Assembly (NCBI GenBank): GCA_947372745.1
Contig: CANBUY010000004.1
Coordinates: forward strand, 1 to 64,000
Length of the DNA: 64,000 bases
Direction of reading: 5' to 3'
DNA from: Comamonadaceae bacterium
GTDB taxonomy: Bacteria; Pseudomonadota; Gammaproteobacteria; Burkholderiales; Burkholderiaceae_C
The translations under genes and the position numbers were made by a program. Numbering within the stretch: the stretch's first letter is position 1; every line of letters begins with the position of its first letter. The notes under the pieces were generated by a model. That model was not told the origin of the DNA, searched no databases, and was given only the letters and a program-made list of their open reading frames with translations. Below, in pieces: positions 1-8,776 of the stretch.

Positions 1-61
1 AATGAGCACTTGGATCGGACCCGGAGGTTTGTCATGCGCCCCAGCAAAGTAGGGCGCCCAC

Positions 62-92
62 AAAAAACCGGGCCACAATTGCTTGGGCCCGG
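62..92 (-). terminator. Rho-independent terminator of the TRAP operon
   Basis: Read on the minus strand, CCGGGCC (86-92) and GGCCCGG (68-74) form a 7-bp GC stem around an 11-nt loop, followed at once by six T (67-62). It lies about 95 bp past the stop of the dctM-type gene that ends at 186 and would end the iorA-iorB-dctPQM transcript. A second dyad, GCGCCC/GGGCGC (36-57), lies further downstream without a T-run. Confidence 0.8.
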
Positions 93-185
93 TGCTTGAT
101 TCTAGCGACTTATTTGGATTTCAAGATGAGAAATTCAAACAGTTTCCCCAACTGCCTCATGGCAGCAGGGTCGTTATGGTGTTCG

Positions 186-1502
186 TCATCCCATGCGCGT
201 CGGAAGCCACAGGGTGATCACGGGAAAGGCAATCAGGATAATGAGCCGAATGATATCGGTCACCACGAACGGAATTACGCCTTTAAAGATGGTGGTAAAA
301 CTCACATCTTTCACCACGCTCTTGATCACGAAAACATTCATGCCCACGGGCGGGTGAATGAGGCCCAACTCGACCGTCATGACGATGATGATGCCAAACC
401 AGATGGGGTCAAACCCCAGCACCAAAATAACCGGAAAGATGATGGGCACTGTCAAAATGATCATGGCCATCGCGTCCATTAAGCAGCCCAGCACCAAGTA
501 CATCACCATGATCATGGCCAGCACGCCGTAGCGTCCCACCCCCATGCCCGTCAGGAATTCAGTGAGTTTTTGGGGTGACTGCGTGATGGTTAAAAAGTAG
601 CCAAACAGCAAAGCACCAATCAGCACGGTAAAGACCGCCGCCGAGGTGCGTGTGGCCTGCAACAGTGCCTCGCGCAGGTTGCTTTTGGTAAATTTACCCC
701 GCGCCAGTCCCAGAATAAAGGCTCCACTGGCACCCACCCCACCGGCCTCGGTTGGGGTAAAAAAGCCACCGTACAAGCCGCCAATCACAAAGAGGAATAA
801 AACCAGCGGTGCCCACACATTCTTCAGGTCCACAAGGCGCTCGCTCCAGGGCTTGAGTTCACCGCCGGGCAACCAGTCTGGCCGTACTTTGACAATGATC
901 ATGATGGTGATGACGTACATCAGCATGGCCAACAAGCCCGGAATGATGCCGGCCATGAAGAGTTTGCCAATGTCTTGCTGGGTCAAAATGGCATAGACCG
1001 CCAAAACGGTAGAGGGCGGCAGCATGGCCCCCAAAGTGCCGCCTGCGGCAATCACGCCAGTAGAAAACGACTGGGGGTAGCCAAAGCGCCGCATTTCCGG
1101 GTAGGCCACGCTGGAGAAGGTAGCTGCCGTGGCCACTGACGACCCGCAAATAGCCGCAAAGCCGCCGCAAGCCAGCACGGTGGCCACGCCCAAACCACCG
1201 CGTAGATGACCAATCATGGAGTTGGCAGCCTTGAATAATTCACGGCTGACTCCGGACACCGACACCAAAGCACCCATCAGCATGAACATGGGAATCACAC
1301 CAAAGGTGTAATCGGTGACGGTTCGCATGGAGGTCTGCCCCACCAGTTTGAGCGCCGGGCCAACGCCCACAATGTAGCTATAGCCCGTGACGCCCACCAG
1401 CCCCATCGCCATGCCCACAGGCACGCGCAGCAGCATCAGCACAAAAAGAGAAACAAAGCCAAGTATGGCAACCGCATCAGTACTCAAAATATTCTCACTC
1501 AA
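186..1502 (-). CDS. dctM: TRAP transporter large permease (DctM type)
   Basis: This 438-aa inner-membrane protein is the channel subunit of a tripartite ATP-independent periplasmic (TRAP) transporter, driving solute uptake with an ion gradient. About a dozen hydrophobic segments, a DctM-like start (LRVPVGMAMG, about residue 25), the CGSSVATAATFSSVAYPEM signature near residue 120 and the late VGMNVFVIKSV stretch fit the family, as does the length. Its start overlaps the end of the small-permease gene by 8 bp, indicating translational coupling. It is the last gene of the iorA-iorB-dctP-dctQ-dctM cluster and is followed by a terminator. The substrate cannot be read from the sequence; linkage to indolepyruvate oxidoreductase suggests an aromatic or aryl-keto acid. 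Confidence 0.93.
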   Translation of the reverse strand: MSENILSTDAVAILGFVSLFVLMLLRVPVGMAMGLVGVTGYSYIVGVGPALKLVGQTSMRTVTDYTFGVIPMFMLMGALVSVSGVSRELFKAANSMIGHLRGGLGVATVLACGGFAAICGSSVATAATFSSVAYPEMRRFGYPQSFSTGVIAAGGTLGAMLPPSTVLAVYAILTQQDIGKLFMAGIIPGLLAMLMYVITIMIIVKVRPDWLPGGELKPWSERLVDLKNVWAPLVLFLFVIGGLYGGFFTPTEAGGVGASGAFILGLARGKFTKSNLREALLQATRTSAAVFTVLIGALLFGYFLTITQSPQKLTEFLTGMGVGRYGVLAMIMVMYLVLGCLMDAMAMIILTVPIIFPVILVLGFDPIWFGIIIVMTVELGLIHPPVGMNVFVIKSVVKDVSFTTIFKGVIPFVVTDIIRLIILIAFPVITLWLPTRMG

Positions 1503-2010
1503 TGGAATGGTTGGCTGGCGTGTCCTCTTCCAGCAATTCAGGCTGGAAGATCAGTCGCCAGGTGCGAATGCCAATCAAGATGACCGCGCACACATCGCCC
1601 GCCCAGGCCACCGCATAAAAAGGCCAGGTTGAAATGTTCAGGTCGTAGGTCTGGATGTTGTCGGTGTAGGTACCCCGGACTTTGTCAAACAGCATGGCCG
1701 TTTGAACCGCCACGACAAACAGCAACACGACCGTAGCGAACACATCGATCACTCGTTTCATGCGCGGCCCTGCCGCCGTCCAGACCAGATCGACCGTGAT
1801 GTGGCTGCCCCGGTAGCTCGTCGCCGCAATGCCCCAGAAAATTAAAATACCCAAGAGCATGCGGCCAAAGTCGTACGAGTCGGGGATGGAGGTGCTGAAA
1901 AACTTGCGCAGCACCACCGATACAAAAATGTTGAGCGCCACAATGCCCACGAAGATGGCGGCTAGCCATTCAATCGAGTTGATCATGCGGTCCATGATGT
2001 TTCGCTTCAT
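1495..2010 (-). CDS. dctQ: TRAP transporter small permease (DctQ type)
   Basis: The protein has 171 aa with four predicted membrane segments, as usual for DctQ. The family hallmark is visible at FSTSIPDSYDFGRMLLGIL (about 38-56), followed by a WGIAATSYRGSHITVDL block in which R and H are the commonly conserved polar residues. It pairs with the large permease, overlapping it by 8 bp, and with the receptor gene 80 bp upstream. AAAGGATGAG immediately before the ATG at 2010 is a good ribosome binding site. Confidence 0.9.
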   Translation of the reverse strand: MKRNIMDRMINSIEWLAAIFVGIVALNIFVSVVLRKFFSTSIPDSYDFGRMLLGILIFWGIAATSYRGSHITVDLVWTAAGPRMKRVIDVFATVVLLFVVAVQTAMLFDKVRGTYTDNIQTYDLNISTWPFYAVAWAGDVCAVILIGIRTWRLIFQPELLEEDTPANHSIE

Positions 2011-2090
2011 CTCATCCTTTCATAAGGGCGCGCAGCCCCGCAAGCCGCCACAGTGCATGACTGGGCGGCCCGCTAATTTGCGGTCTTGAG

Positions 2091-3152
2091 TTAAAGGGCG
2101 GATTTGTATTTGCTCAAACTGGCTTTGAGCGCATCCATCACGACTTTGGGATCTTGTCCGGCTTTTTTCACGCCTTCAGCCCATTGGGCTTCACCAGGTG
2201 CCACGGCCTTTTTCCAGGCCGTGAGTTGGTCAGGGGTCAGCTTGTAGACCTCGTGGCCCGCTTGGGCGGCAATCTTGGCATGGCCTCCAAATTCGAAATC
2301 AGCCCAAGGGGAGGCCACTTTTTCAGCCCACTCGGTGGTGCAGTGGTCGTCGATGACTTTTTTCTGGGCCGTGGACATGGCGTTGTATTTGTCCCGGTTC
2401 ATGGCCCATACAAAAGGCGTCACGTAAAGGGGGACGTCCATGTGGTAGCTCACCACTTTGTCGATCCCAAATAGCCCGATGGAACCCCAGGGGAAGGTGA
2501 TGGCATCAGCCACGCCGCGTTCCAGCATGTCGCGGGCTTCAGGTGCTGAAGCTTGAACATTGGTGCCGCCCAAAGAAGTAATCATCTGCCCCACCGTACT
2601 GGTGGCTGGACGCACTTTCATGCCTTTGATGTCGGTGGGCAGGGTGATTTTCTTGCGCGCATGGAAAGTGCCAGGGTCGTGCACAAACGCGAAGCAAAAC
2701 TTCACATCTTTCATTTCATTGGCGGCGTAGTTGCGGTACCAGTTATCAATGGCCGCAGAACCGCCCTTGCCGTTGGCAAACTGGAATGGCAAAGAGGCGC
2801 CGGCCATGATGGGGAAACGTCCTGGCTGGTAGCCTGGGTTGATATAGGCAAAGTCAGCAATGCCATCGCGGGCCATGTCGTAGTGGTCAAACGCCTTGCC
2901 CAACTGCTCCGAGGGGAACAGCGTCGCGGTGATGGTGCCGTTGGAGGCCTTTTTGATGTCGTCCGCCCAAGCTTGCAGCGAGGGGTTCAAAGGGTGTTGC
3001 GCCGGAACCCAGCTTGAGAGCTTGAGCATCACGGGCTTGTCTTGCGCTTGTGCGGTAGCGCCGGCCAGCAGCAGGGCCGAAGCACAAGCGATGGCCGTGC
3101 CAGTGAAAGCCAGGCGGCGTGCCATGGAATGGGAAAGTTGCTTGTCGTTCAT
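2091..3152 (-). CDS. dctP: TRAP transporter periplasmic receptor (DctP type)
   Basis: A 353-aa solute receptor that captures the substrate in the periplasm and delivers it to the DctQM permease. The start is placed at ATG 3152 because AAAGAGGACACG precedes it and the product then begins with a normal signal peptide (MNDKQLSHSMARRLAFTGTA, ending at AQAQ near residue 37). An upstream in-frame start at 3224 would add a non-signal extension. DctP features include LKLSSWVPAQHPLNPSLQAW after the signal peptide and the KGMKVRPATSTVGQMITSLG block. The receptor comes before the permeases, downstream of iorB, with a 110-bp AT-rich gap (3153-3262) that could carry its own promoter. The ligand is unknown. 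Confidence 0.9.
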   Translation of the reverse strand: MNDKQLSHSMARRLAFTGTAIACASALLLAGATAQAQDKPVMLKLSSWVPAQHPLNPSLQAWADDIKKASNGTITATLFPSEQLGKAFDHYDMARDGIADFAYINPGYQPGRFPIMAGASLPFQFANGKGGSAAIDNWYRNYAANEMKDVKFCFAFVHDPGTFHARKKITLPTDIKGMKVRPATSTVGQMITSLGGTNVQASAPEARDMLERGVADAITFPWGSIGLFGIDKVVSYHMDVPLYVTPFVWAMNRDKYNAMSTAQKKVIDDHCTTEWAEKVASPWADFEFGGHAKIAAQAGHEVYKLTPDQLTAWKKAVAPGEAQWAEGVKKAGQDPKVVMDALKASLSKYKSAL

Positions 3153-3262
3153 CGTGTCCTCTTTGGGTTTGGTGTCGAAGGGAAAGGGTATCGGGCTTGA
3201 AAGAAATGCGGATAAATTAAACAATGTAATTACAATTTATAACAAGTTATGGGCTGAGTAAA

Positions 3263-4882
3263 TCAGCGTTTTCCCGTAGCCGGGTTGGCTTGAAGGGCTC
3301 TTCCAGGTGGGGTTTTAACCCACCGTATCGGCTGGGCTTTGACGGGCCTGGCAGGCGCGCCATGTTGACGCAGTGCTTGGTCAAGGGCTGCGCCGGCTTC
3401 GTCGGTCAGCGCCGCCGTGCGGGCTGCTGAAATCGCTTGGGCACGCGCCGTATCTGAAGTGAAGACTGCGCGCTTGGCCAGGTGATCAACGATGTGCAGC
3501 AAGTTGCCCTTGGCCCGTTCGTTGGTGGCGCCATAGCCCTTGATCATCCGGCCGCACAGCGCTAGTTCATGCCCCAGCGACCAATTCGCCTGCGTGCCCG
3601 ACACCACGGAATCAATCCAGTGATTCATCATTTGCTGCTCCTGCTGAAATCGGCTGCCGCGCACGCGAAGCCACTTCAGGCTGGATAAAAACCGCAAAGA
3701 CAGCATGCCCGAGATGGCATGCGTTCCGATTTTGAGTGGCATGGCCCAGGGCTCTTTACCCCGAGAGACTCTGCGTTTGTCCCAGTTCAGCACCTTGCTG
3801 GCCAAGCCCACTGGGAGCAGGGCGGCAAACTCGGGCGCTCCAGGTTTGAAGTGGTCATACACCTGCAACAAATCATCGGGCTTGGACTTGACCTCCTCCT
3901 GAACCCGCGTCCATCGCGTGGCCCGGCTTTTAAGATCGGCAACCCGAACGATGTCATCAAAGGCCATCCACAGAGCCAGCCAGCGGATCATTTCATGGGT
4001 TGTCTCAAATCCGTTAGCGCCTGCCGGGTCCATCTGACGTTCAGCCTGAAGCACCCGCAGCAGTCGTTCGGCATACAGCTTGGCATAAGCTTCGTTTTGG
4101 TACTCAAGGACGCGGGCATAACCCAGCGTCAGCAAGTCATGCAGATTTTTGGGGAATTTTGAGGCTAAATCGGCTGGTAAAGCACTGTGGGTGTGCGAGG
4201 GCAGCTCTGAATTAAATAGCACACCTTCCAGCGACCTGAGTTGGCGCCGCTGTTCATTCACGGCATCAAAGCCTTGGCTGAACCCCCGCAAGCTCGCGCT
4301 GGCGTGGCTACCCCCCTCAGACACCACCGCTTCGTACACGTCGCGTTTAAATGGCAGCAAGCCACTGGCCGCAATGCAGCCCAGCATGGTGGCACTGACG
4401 ATGGTGCCGGCTTCTCGCGTGAGCGCAGCCATGTCCAGCACATGGTGGGCGCGGCTGTTTTCTCGCACCAGTTGCAAGAGGCTGGCTTCCTCTCGACGTC
4501 CATCGCCTATCTCCATTTTTTCCTGGGTGGTGAGCGTACGCGCTGATGAGGTAATCACCAAGGTGTGCTGGGCAGAGACCAGTCCGTTGCCGATCTGGCG
4601 GGCGGTTTCCAGCAATTCTGAGGAAATCAGGGCATCCAGTCGACCGGGCAGCGGGTTCAGACCAAAAACGGGACGTTGGCCGTTGAGCTCAGAGAGAGGA
4701 TGGGGAAACACTTCCAGGTAATACGTGGTGGCCCCGGTGCGCTGTGCCACGCCCGGGATGGATGTGGCCTGGGCGGCATAGCCGGCCAGTCGGGCGATGT
4801 CCACCAGCCATTCGCTGAGAACACCCCCGCCTTCGCCCCCCAGGGCGCAGATCAGGAGAGAGATGGGTTGGGTCTGTTTCAT
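3263..4882 (-). CDS. iorB: Indolepyruvate:ferredoxin oxidoreductase beta subunit (IorB) with C-terminal extension
   Basis: The N-terminal ~210 residues match the gamma-type domain of 2-oxoacid:ferredoxin oxidoreductases: LICALGGEGGGVLSEWLVDI near residue 10, then SIPGVAQRTGATTYYLEV. The enzyme oxidatively decarboxylates aryl pyruvates to aryl-acetyl-CoA in the cytoplasm. Archaeal IorB is about 200 aa; this 539-aa protein carries an additional helical domain (about 240-480), which I take to be DUF6537, seen in proteobacterial enzymes. It starts 14 bp after the iorA stop, so the two are co-translated. The family assignment is firm; preference for indolepyruvate over phenylpyruvate is not shown. 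Confidence 0.87.
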   Translation of the reverse strand: MKQTQPISLLICALGGEGGGVLSEWLVDIARLAGYAAQATSIPGVAQRTGATTYYLEVFPHPLSELNGQRPVFGLNPLPGRLDALISSELLETARQIGNGLVSAQHTLVITSSARTLTTQEKMEIGDGRREEASLLQLVRENSRAHHVLDMAALTREAGTIVSATMLGCIAASGLLPFKRDVYEAVVSEGGSHASASLRGFSQGFDAVNEQRRQLRSLEGVLFNSELPSHTHSALPADLASKFPKNLHDLLTLGYARVLEYQNEAYAKLYAERLLRVLQAERQMDPAGANGFETTHEMIRWLALWMAFDDIVRVADLKSRATRWTRVQEEVKSKPDDLLQVYDHFKPGAPEFAALLPVGLASKVLNWDKRRVSRGKEPWAMPLKIGTHAISGMLSLRFLSSLKWLRVRGSRFQQEQQMMNHWIDSVVSGTQANWSLGHELALCGRMIKGYGATNERAKGNLLHIVDHLAKRAVFTSDTARAQAISAARTAALTDEAGAALDQALRQHGAPARPVKAQPIRWVKTPPGRALQANPATGKR

Positions 4883-4896
4883 GGGAATTGCTCAGT

Positions 4897-7050
4897 TCAG
4901 GCCGGCTGCAAAGCCCGCACCCAGGCGTGGCGCCAAGTCGCTAGAAGGCGTTCATGCCAGCGTGGGTTTTGAATAATTTCAGCCCGGTAGAAAGACGGGC
5001 ACAGCGTGGCGGCGTGGGCGTTGGCGCCGCACAAGCCGCAGCCCACACAGCCGTCAATCACCGTGGCCACCGGGTCCACTTTGAGCGGGTCGGGGTTGTC
5101 TTTGAGGGTCAAGGTCGGGCAGCCGGAAAGCCGAATACAGGCGTGGTCACCGTTGCAGACGTCTTCATCGACCCCGTATTTCACGCGGACCACGCGTTTG
5201 CCCTTTTTCAGCAGGCTCGCCAGCCAGGGTTTGACGCGGCGTTGGCGTTCCAACTGGCATTCGCCCTCGGCCACAATCACTTTCAGGCCATTAAATGAGG
5301 TGGTGAAAGCTTCAGTCAGGGTTTGGCGCATTTTGTCCACCTCGTAGGTGTTGACGGTGCGCATCCACTTGACCCCCAGGCCATTCAAGGTGTTCTCGAT
5401 GGTCTGGTTGAGGTGGGCCAGACTTTGCTGTTTGTCGCTGCTGTCGACCTTGCTTTCCTCATCGGGGGTGGAGATGATTTCCTGGGTGCCGGTGGCGGCG
5501 GTATAGCCGTTCTTGAAAATAAGCAAGACAGCATCATCCCCGTTGAACAAGGCGCTTTGCACGCCCGTGAGCAAGCCGTTGTGCCAGAAACCCCCATCGC
5601 CCATGATCGAGAGCACCCTGCGGTTCATCATGGGCGAGACACCAGCCCGGCTGGCCAAGCTCATGCCGTAGCCCAAAATGGAGTGCCCAAATGAGAAAGG
5701 CTCGAAGGTGGCCAGTGCATGGCACCCGATATCACCAGAAATGTGCACATTACCCACGTCTTGCTGCGCCAGTTTGAGGGCAGAAAACACGGGCCGCTCC
5801 GGGCAACCCACACACATGCTGGGGGGGCGGGCGGGCAAGGGCGTTGGCAATGACTTAGCCACCGACTCTCGCCGTTCCATGTTGTTGGCCAGCCATTGCA
5901 AGGTTTCTGCCGGGGTATGGGCGGGGAGGTATTTTTGTAAAAACTTGGCCAAGCCTGTCGCCATCACCTCGGTGGTGTATTCGCCGGCTTGGGGGAGCAA
6001 GTCTTTGCCATGCAGGGGCGTTTGAATGTCGGCCCGACGCAGCATCAGGGCCAGCTCCTGCTCAATGTATTCAGGCTGGCCTTCTTCGACCATCAGCACG
6101 GCCTCTTTACCGATACAAAATTCGCTCAGTTGGGTCGGCACCAAAGGGTAAGTGACATTCAGCACCAGCAAGGGAATATCAGACTGGCCAAAGGCATCGG
6201 CCAAGCCAAACTGCTGCAAGGCCCGGATCAGGGTGTTGTAAAGACCGCCCTGCACGACGATGCCCAGGCGCTCATGGCGGCCCGGGAGGAGTTCATTGAG
6301 TTGCTGATCAAGAATGTACTGGCGCGCTGCGGGCAGGCGCGCTTCGTATTTCAGCTTTTCATGGCGAAACGTCACCGGGGGGTGGGCCAGTCGCATGTAG
6401 TCAAATCCGGCCGGCTCGTCCATCAGGTTTCGAGTGGACACTTGGGATGTCTGGTTGTCTTTGCACACAAAGCTGCCCCGAACGTGGCAGGCACGAATGC
6501 GCAACTCCATGAGCACCGGCATATTGGAAGCCTCGGACAATCTGAACCCGTGCTCCACCATGTCGACCATGCGGCCCAGGTCGGGGCGCGGGTCCAGCAG
6601 GCACATGGTGGACTTGAGCGCAAAGGCGTGGGTGCGTTCCTGAATCACACTGGCACCCTCGCCATAGTCTTCGCCCACAACAATCAGTACCCCACCGGTC
6701 ACGCCGGGGCTGGACAAGTTACTCAGGGCATCCGCCGCCACGTTGGTGCCGACAATCGACTTCCAGGTGACCGCGCCGCGCAAGGGGTAGTGAATCGAGG
6801 CGCCCAGCATGGCCGCCGCCGAAGCTTCGTTGGCGCAGGCCTCGACATGCACGCCCAACACATCCATGTAGGGCTTGGCCTGCACCATCACATCCAGCAG
6901 GTGCGACACCGGCGCCCCTTGGTAGCCGCCCACATACGACACACCGGATTGGAGTAGGCCCTTGGTAATGGCCAAAATACCCTCGCCGTGGAAAGTTTCG
7001 CCGGCACCCAGGGCCAGTGACTTGATTTCTTTGGTGAACGAAACTTCCAC
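4897..7050 (-). CDS. iorA: Indolepyruvate:ferredoxin oxidoreductase alpha subunit (IorA)
   Basis: This 717-aa catalytic subunit contains an N-terminal pyrimidine-binding/transketolase-like part, a central CVGCPERPVF segment (about 417), a thiamine-pyrophosphate site (GDGGFWHNGLL near 487 with the KNGYTAATG stretch about 30 residues later), and a C-terminal ferredoxin-like region with CNGDHACIRLSGCP (about 633) and CVGCGLCGANAHAATLCP (about 668), enough cysteines for two 4Fe-4S clusters. With IorB it converts aryl pyruvates plus CoA to aryl-acetyl-CoA and CO2, reducing ferredoxin. It heads the minus-strand operon and faces a LysR gene across about 90 bp. Its pairing with a TRAP transporter suggests imported rather than only endogenous substrates. 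Confidence 0.9.
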   Translation of the reverse strand: MEVSFTKEIKSLALGAGETFHGEGILAITKGLLQSGVSYVGGYQGAPVSHLLDVMVQAKPYMDVLGVHVEACANEASAAAMLGASIHYPLRGAVTWKSIVGTNVAADALSNLSSPGVTGGVLIVVGEDYGEGASVIQERTHAFALKSTMCLLDPRPDLGRMVDMVEHGFRLSEASNMPVLMELRIRACHVRGSFVCKDNQTSQVSTRNLMDEPAGFDYMRLAHPPVTFRHEKLKYEARLPAARQYILDQQLNELLPGRHERLGIVVQGGLYNTLIRALQQFGLADAFGQSDIPLLVLNVTYPLVPTQLSEFCIGKEAVLMVEEGQPEYIEQELALMLRRADIQTPLHGKDLLPQAGEYTTEVMATGLAKFLQKYLPAHTPAETLQWLANNMERRESVAKSLPTPLPARPPSMCVGCPERPVFSALKLAQQDVGNVHISGDIGCHALATFEPFSFGHSILGYGMSLASRAGVSPMMNRRVLSIMGDGGFWHNGLLTGVQSALFNGDDAVLLIFKNGYTAATGTQEIISTPDEESKVDSSDKQQSLAHLNQTIENTLNGLGVKWMRTVNTYEVDKMRQTLTEAFTTSFNGLKVIVAEGECQLERQRRVKPWLASLLKKGKRVVRVKYGVDEDVCNGDHACIRLSGCPTLTLKDNPDPLKVDPVATVIDGCVGCGLCGANAHAATLCPSFYRAEIIQNPRWHERLLATWRHAWVRALQPA

Positions 7051-7140
7051 GGCGTGCCTTTATTTGTAAATTTGAACAGCAGTGTCGTTTTCAATCGATC
7101 ATCAATCAATAAAATAATCGATCTATTTAATATTAGTTTT
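7051..7140. promoter_or_regulatory. Divergent iorA / lysR control region
   Basis: The 90-bp AT-rich gap separates the iorA start (minus) from the likely LysR start (plus). It contains two identical ATCGAT hexamers (7094-7099 and 7117-7122) separated by 17 bp, with TCAATCAATAAAAT between them. LysR-type regulators usually bind such dyads in divergent promoters, so this is a plausible operator. No promoter boxes are clear enough to assign. Confidence 0.45.
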
Positions 7141-8061
7141 ATGCATATTAAAGACATCGACCTCAACCTGCTCCGCGTGTTTGACGCGGTTTACCGCACC
7201 CGCAACGTCAGCCGCGCGGCTGAATCGCTGGAGTTGACCCAACCGGCAGTCAGCCAGGGCTTGACCCGCTTACGCCTGCTGATCAAAGACCCTTTGTTTA
7301 TTCGGGCGCCGGGTGGTGTTCAGCCCAGCCCCAAGGCAGACAGATTGGCTCAGGCGGTGCGCAGTGCCCTCGCCACCATCGAGCAGGCCTTCAACGAGTC
7401 GGCGGTGTTTGATCCGGGTCAGTCGCGCAAAACCTTTCGTCTGCACATGAGCGATATCGGGGAAAGTCGTTTTTTACCGCTGTTGATGACGGGTTTGCGC
7501 CAGTCGGCACCTGGCGTCAGGGTCGAGACCTCAGCCCTGCCGGCACAAGGCATTGCCGAAGCCTTGGACAGCGGTCGCATCGATTTTGCGGTCGGTTTCC
7601 TGCCCACCGTCAAAGACACCGAGCGCGTCCAACTCATGGAAGACCGCTACGTGGTGTTGTTGCGCGAAGGCCACCCTTTCGCTGAGGCCTTGAAGCTGCA
7701 GAGCCGGGGAGGGCAGGTTTTGCTGGATGATTTGCGCCAGCTGGAGTTTGTCGCGGTCAGGACGCACTCAGACACCTTGAGAATTTTGCAACTTTTGCAA
7801 CTCGAAGACCGCTTGCGCTTGATCACGCAGCATTTCATGGTGCTGCCCGCTATTGTTCGTGACACCGATCTGGGCGTGGTGATGCCGCGAAATATTGCGC
7901 TGGGTTTTGCCCAGGAAGGTGGCTACGCCATCATCGAGCCCGAGTTCCCTCTGCGTGACTTCACCGTTTCATTGCATTGGAGCAAGCGATTTGCCTCCGA
8001 TTCAGCCAACCAGTGGCTGCGTGACCTGATGGTGAGGTTGTTTTCCAGCCCTCAGGGTTGA
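7141..8061 (+). CDS. LysR-family transcriptional regulator
   Basis: This 306-aa protein starts with MHIKDIDLNLLRVFDAVYRT followed by a winged helix (SRAAESLELTQPAVSQGLTR, about 23-42), the canonical LysR DNA-binding motif, then a substrate-binding co-inducer domain (about 90-300). ATG 7141 is chosen because LysR proteins begin just before this motif; an in-frame ATG at 7054 would add a 29-aa AT-rich tail crossing the divergent promoter. It probably regulates the iorAB-dctPQM operon, possibly in response to an aromatic acid. Its stop overlaps the end of the convergent secreted-protein gene by 10 bp. Confidence 0.9.
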   Translation: MHIKDIDLNLLRVFDAVYRTRNVSRAAESLELTQPAVSQGLTRLRLLIKDPLFIRAPGGVQPSPKADRLAQAVRSALATIEQAFNESAVFDPGQSRKTFRLHMSDIGESRFLPLLMTGLRQSAPGVRVETSALPAQGIAEALDSGRIDFAVGFLPTVKDTERVQLMEDRYVVLLREGHPFAEALKLQSRGGQVLLDDLRQLEFVAVRTHSDTLRILQLLQLEDRLRLITQHFMVLPAIVRDTDLGVVMPRNIALGFAQEGGYAIIEPEFPLRDFTVSLHWSKRFASDSANQWLRDLMVRLFSSPQG

Positions 8062-8753
8062 GCCGGCAAACAAACAGACTGTGCCGCCACCACCACACGA
8101 CCCCTGTCGTCTTGCACCCAGCCCACCACGCGAAGGCGCTCGGGTGTGGCGCCCGCAGGAATACTCAGCGGACGCATTTCGCGCCAAACCTGTTGCTCAC
8201 TATTTGAGAGCTGCTCTAGCACGCTCCAATTGCTTATGAGCACATTTCGGACCAAATTTCTTTCGACCGGGGTGCCGTCAGCGCCAGCGGGAATGGTCTC
8301 AATTAAAACCAGCGATGCGTTCAAGTCGCCTGTCATCTTGGTCCCAGGGCTGATTTTGAGCTCAATGGAAGCGCCCAAGTAGCCGCCCACCGGAACGCCA
8401 TGCCCGACTCTTAAGGCAAGCGAGGCTGATGTGCTGACTGGAATATGGCAGATGTGTACCGTGTGTGGCGCCTTTATTCCCAGTGCAGCCAAACGCTCCT
8501 GCGCTTCGCGCCGGGCAGCGGCTGACAAAGGCGCGTCGTCGCCTTGGCTGCTGGGCACGATCCAGTCCAGGGTCAGTGCTTGAGGATGGGATATCTCTGC
8601 GGGGAGTCGCCCCCAGCAAGCCTCGCAATCAGCGTTCATGAAGCGCTCGACCAGTGCCGTGGGGCTTGGCTGCCCCTCGCTGGCGCAAAACGATTGCGCT
8701 TGGGCGCCTGAGAAGATGAGGTTGCACCCCAAGATCAGCAAAAGAAATTTCAT
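8052..8753 (-). CDS. Putative secreted protein, unknown function
   Basis: A 233-aa product with an N-terminal signal peptide (MKFLLLILGCNLIFSGAQAQ, cleavage after AQA near residue 19). Four cysteines in the first part (including NADCEACWG near 40-46) suggest disulfides in the periplasm. I do not recognise a family. It is divergent from uvrD across 23 bp and convergent with lysR, so it appears to be a single-gene unit. Around 8209-8248 it may contain a degenerate copy of the dispersed repeat described below, encoding part of the VLISNWSVLEQLSNSEQ segment. Confidence 0.72.
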   Translation of the reverse strand: MKFLLLILGCNLIFSGAQAQSFCASEGQPSPTALVERFMNADCEACWGRLPAEISHPQALTLDWIVPSSQGDDAPLSAAARREAQERLAALGIKAPHTVHICHIPVSTSASLALRVGHGVPVGGYLGASIELKISPGTKMTGDLNASLVLIETIPAGADGTPVERNLVRNVLISNWSVLEQLSNSEQQVWREMRPLSIPAGATPERLRVVGWVQDDRGRVVVAAQSVCLPAQP

Positions 8754-8776
8754 TCAGGTCTTTCTACAATGACAGG

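Noticed and set aside
77-117. Possible further copy of the dispersed repeat (CTAGCGACT-TATTTGG)
   Set aside because: The right half fits but the left half is off by one base and overlaps the terminator stem of the TRAP operon, so chance similarity is likely.
5989-6957. 322-aa open frame on the plus strand
   Set aside because: It lies entirely opposite iorA, whose product has clear TPP and ferredoxin motifs. The antisense product is His/Gln-rich low-complexity sequence typical of GC-rich shadow frames.
8209-8248. Possible copy of the dispersed repeat in the secreted-protein gene
   Set aside because: AGCTGCTCTAGC and a final ATTT fit, but the central CTAG block is not preserved and a gap is needed. 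I mention it only as degenerate.
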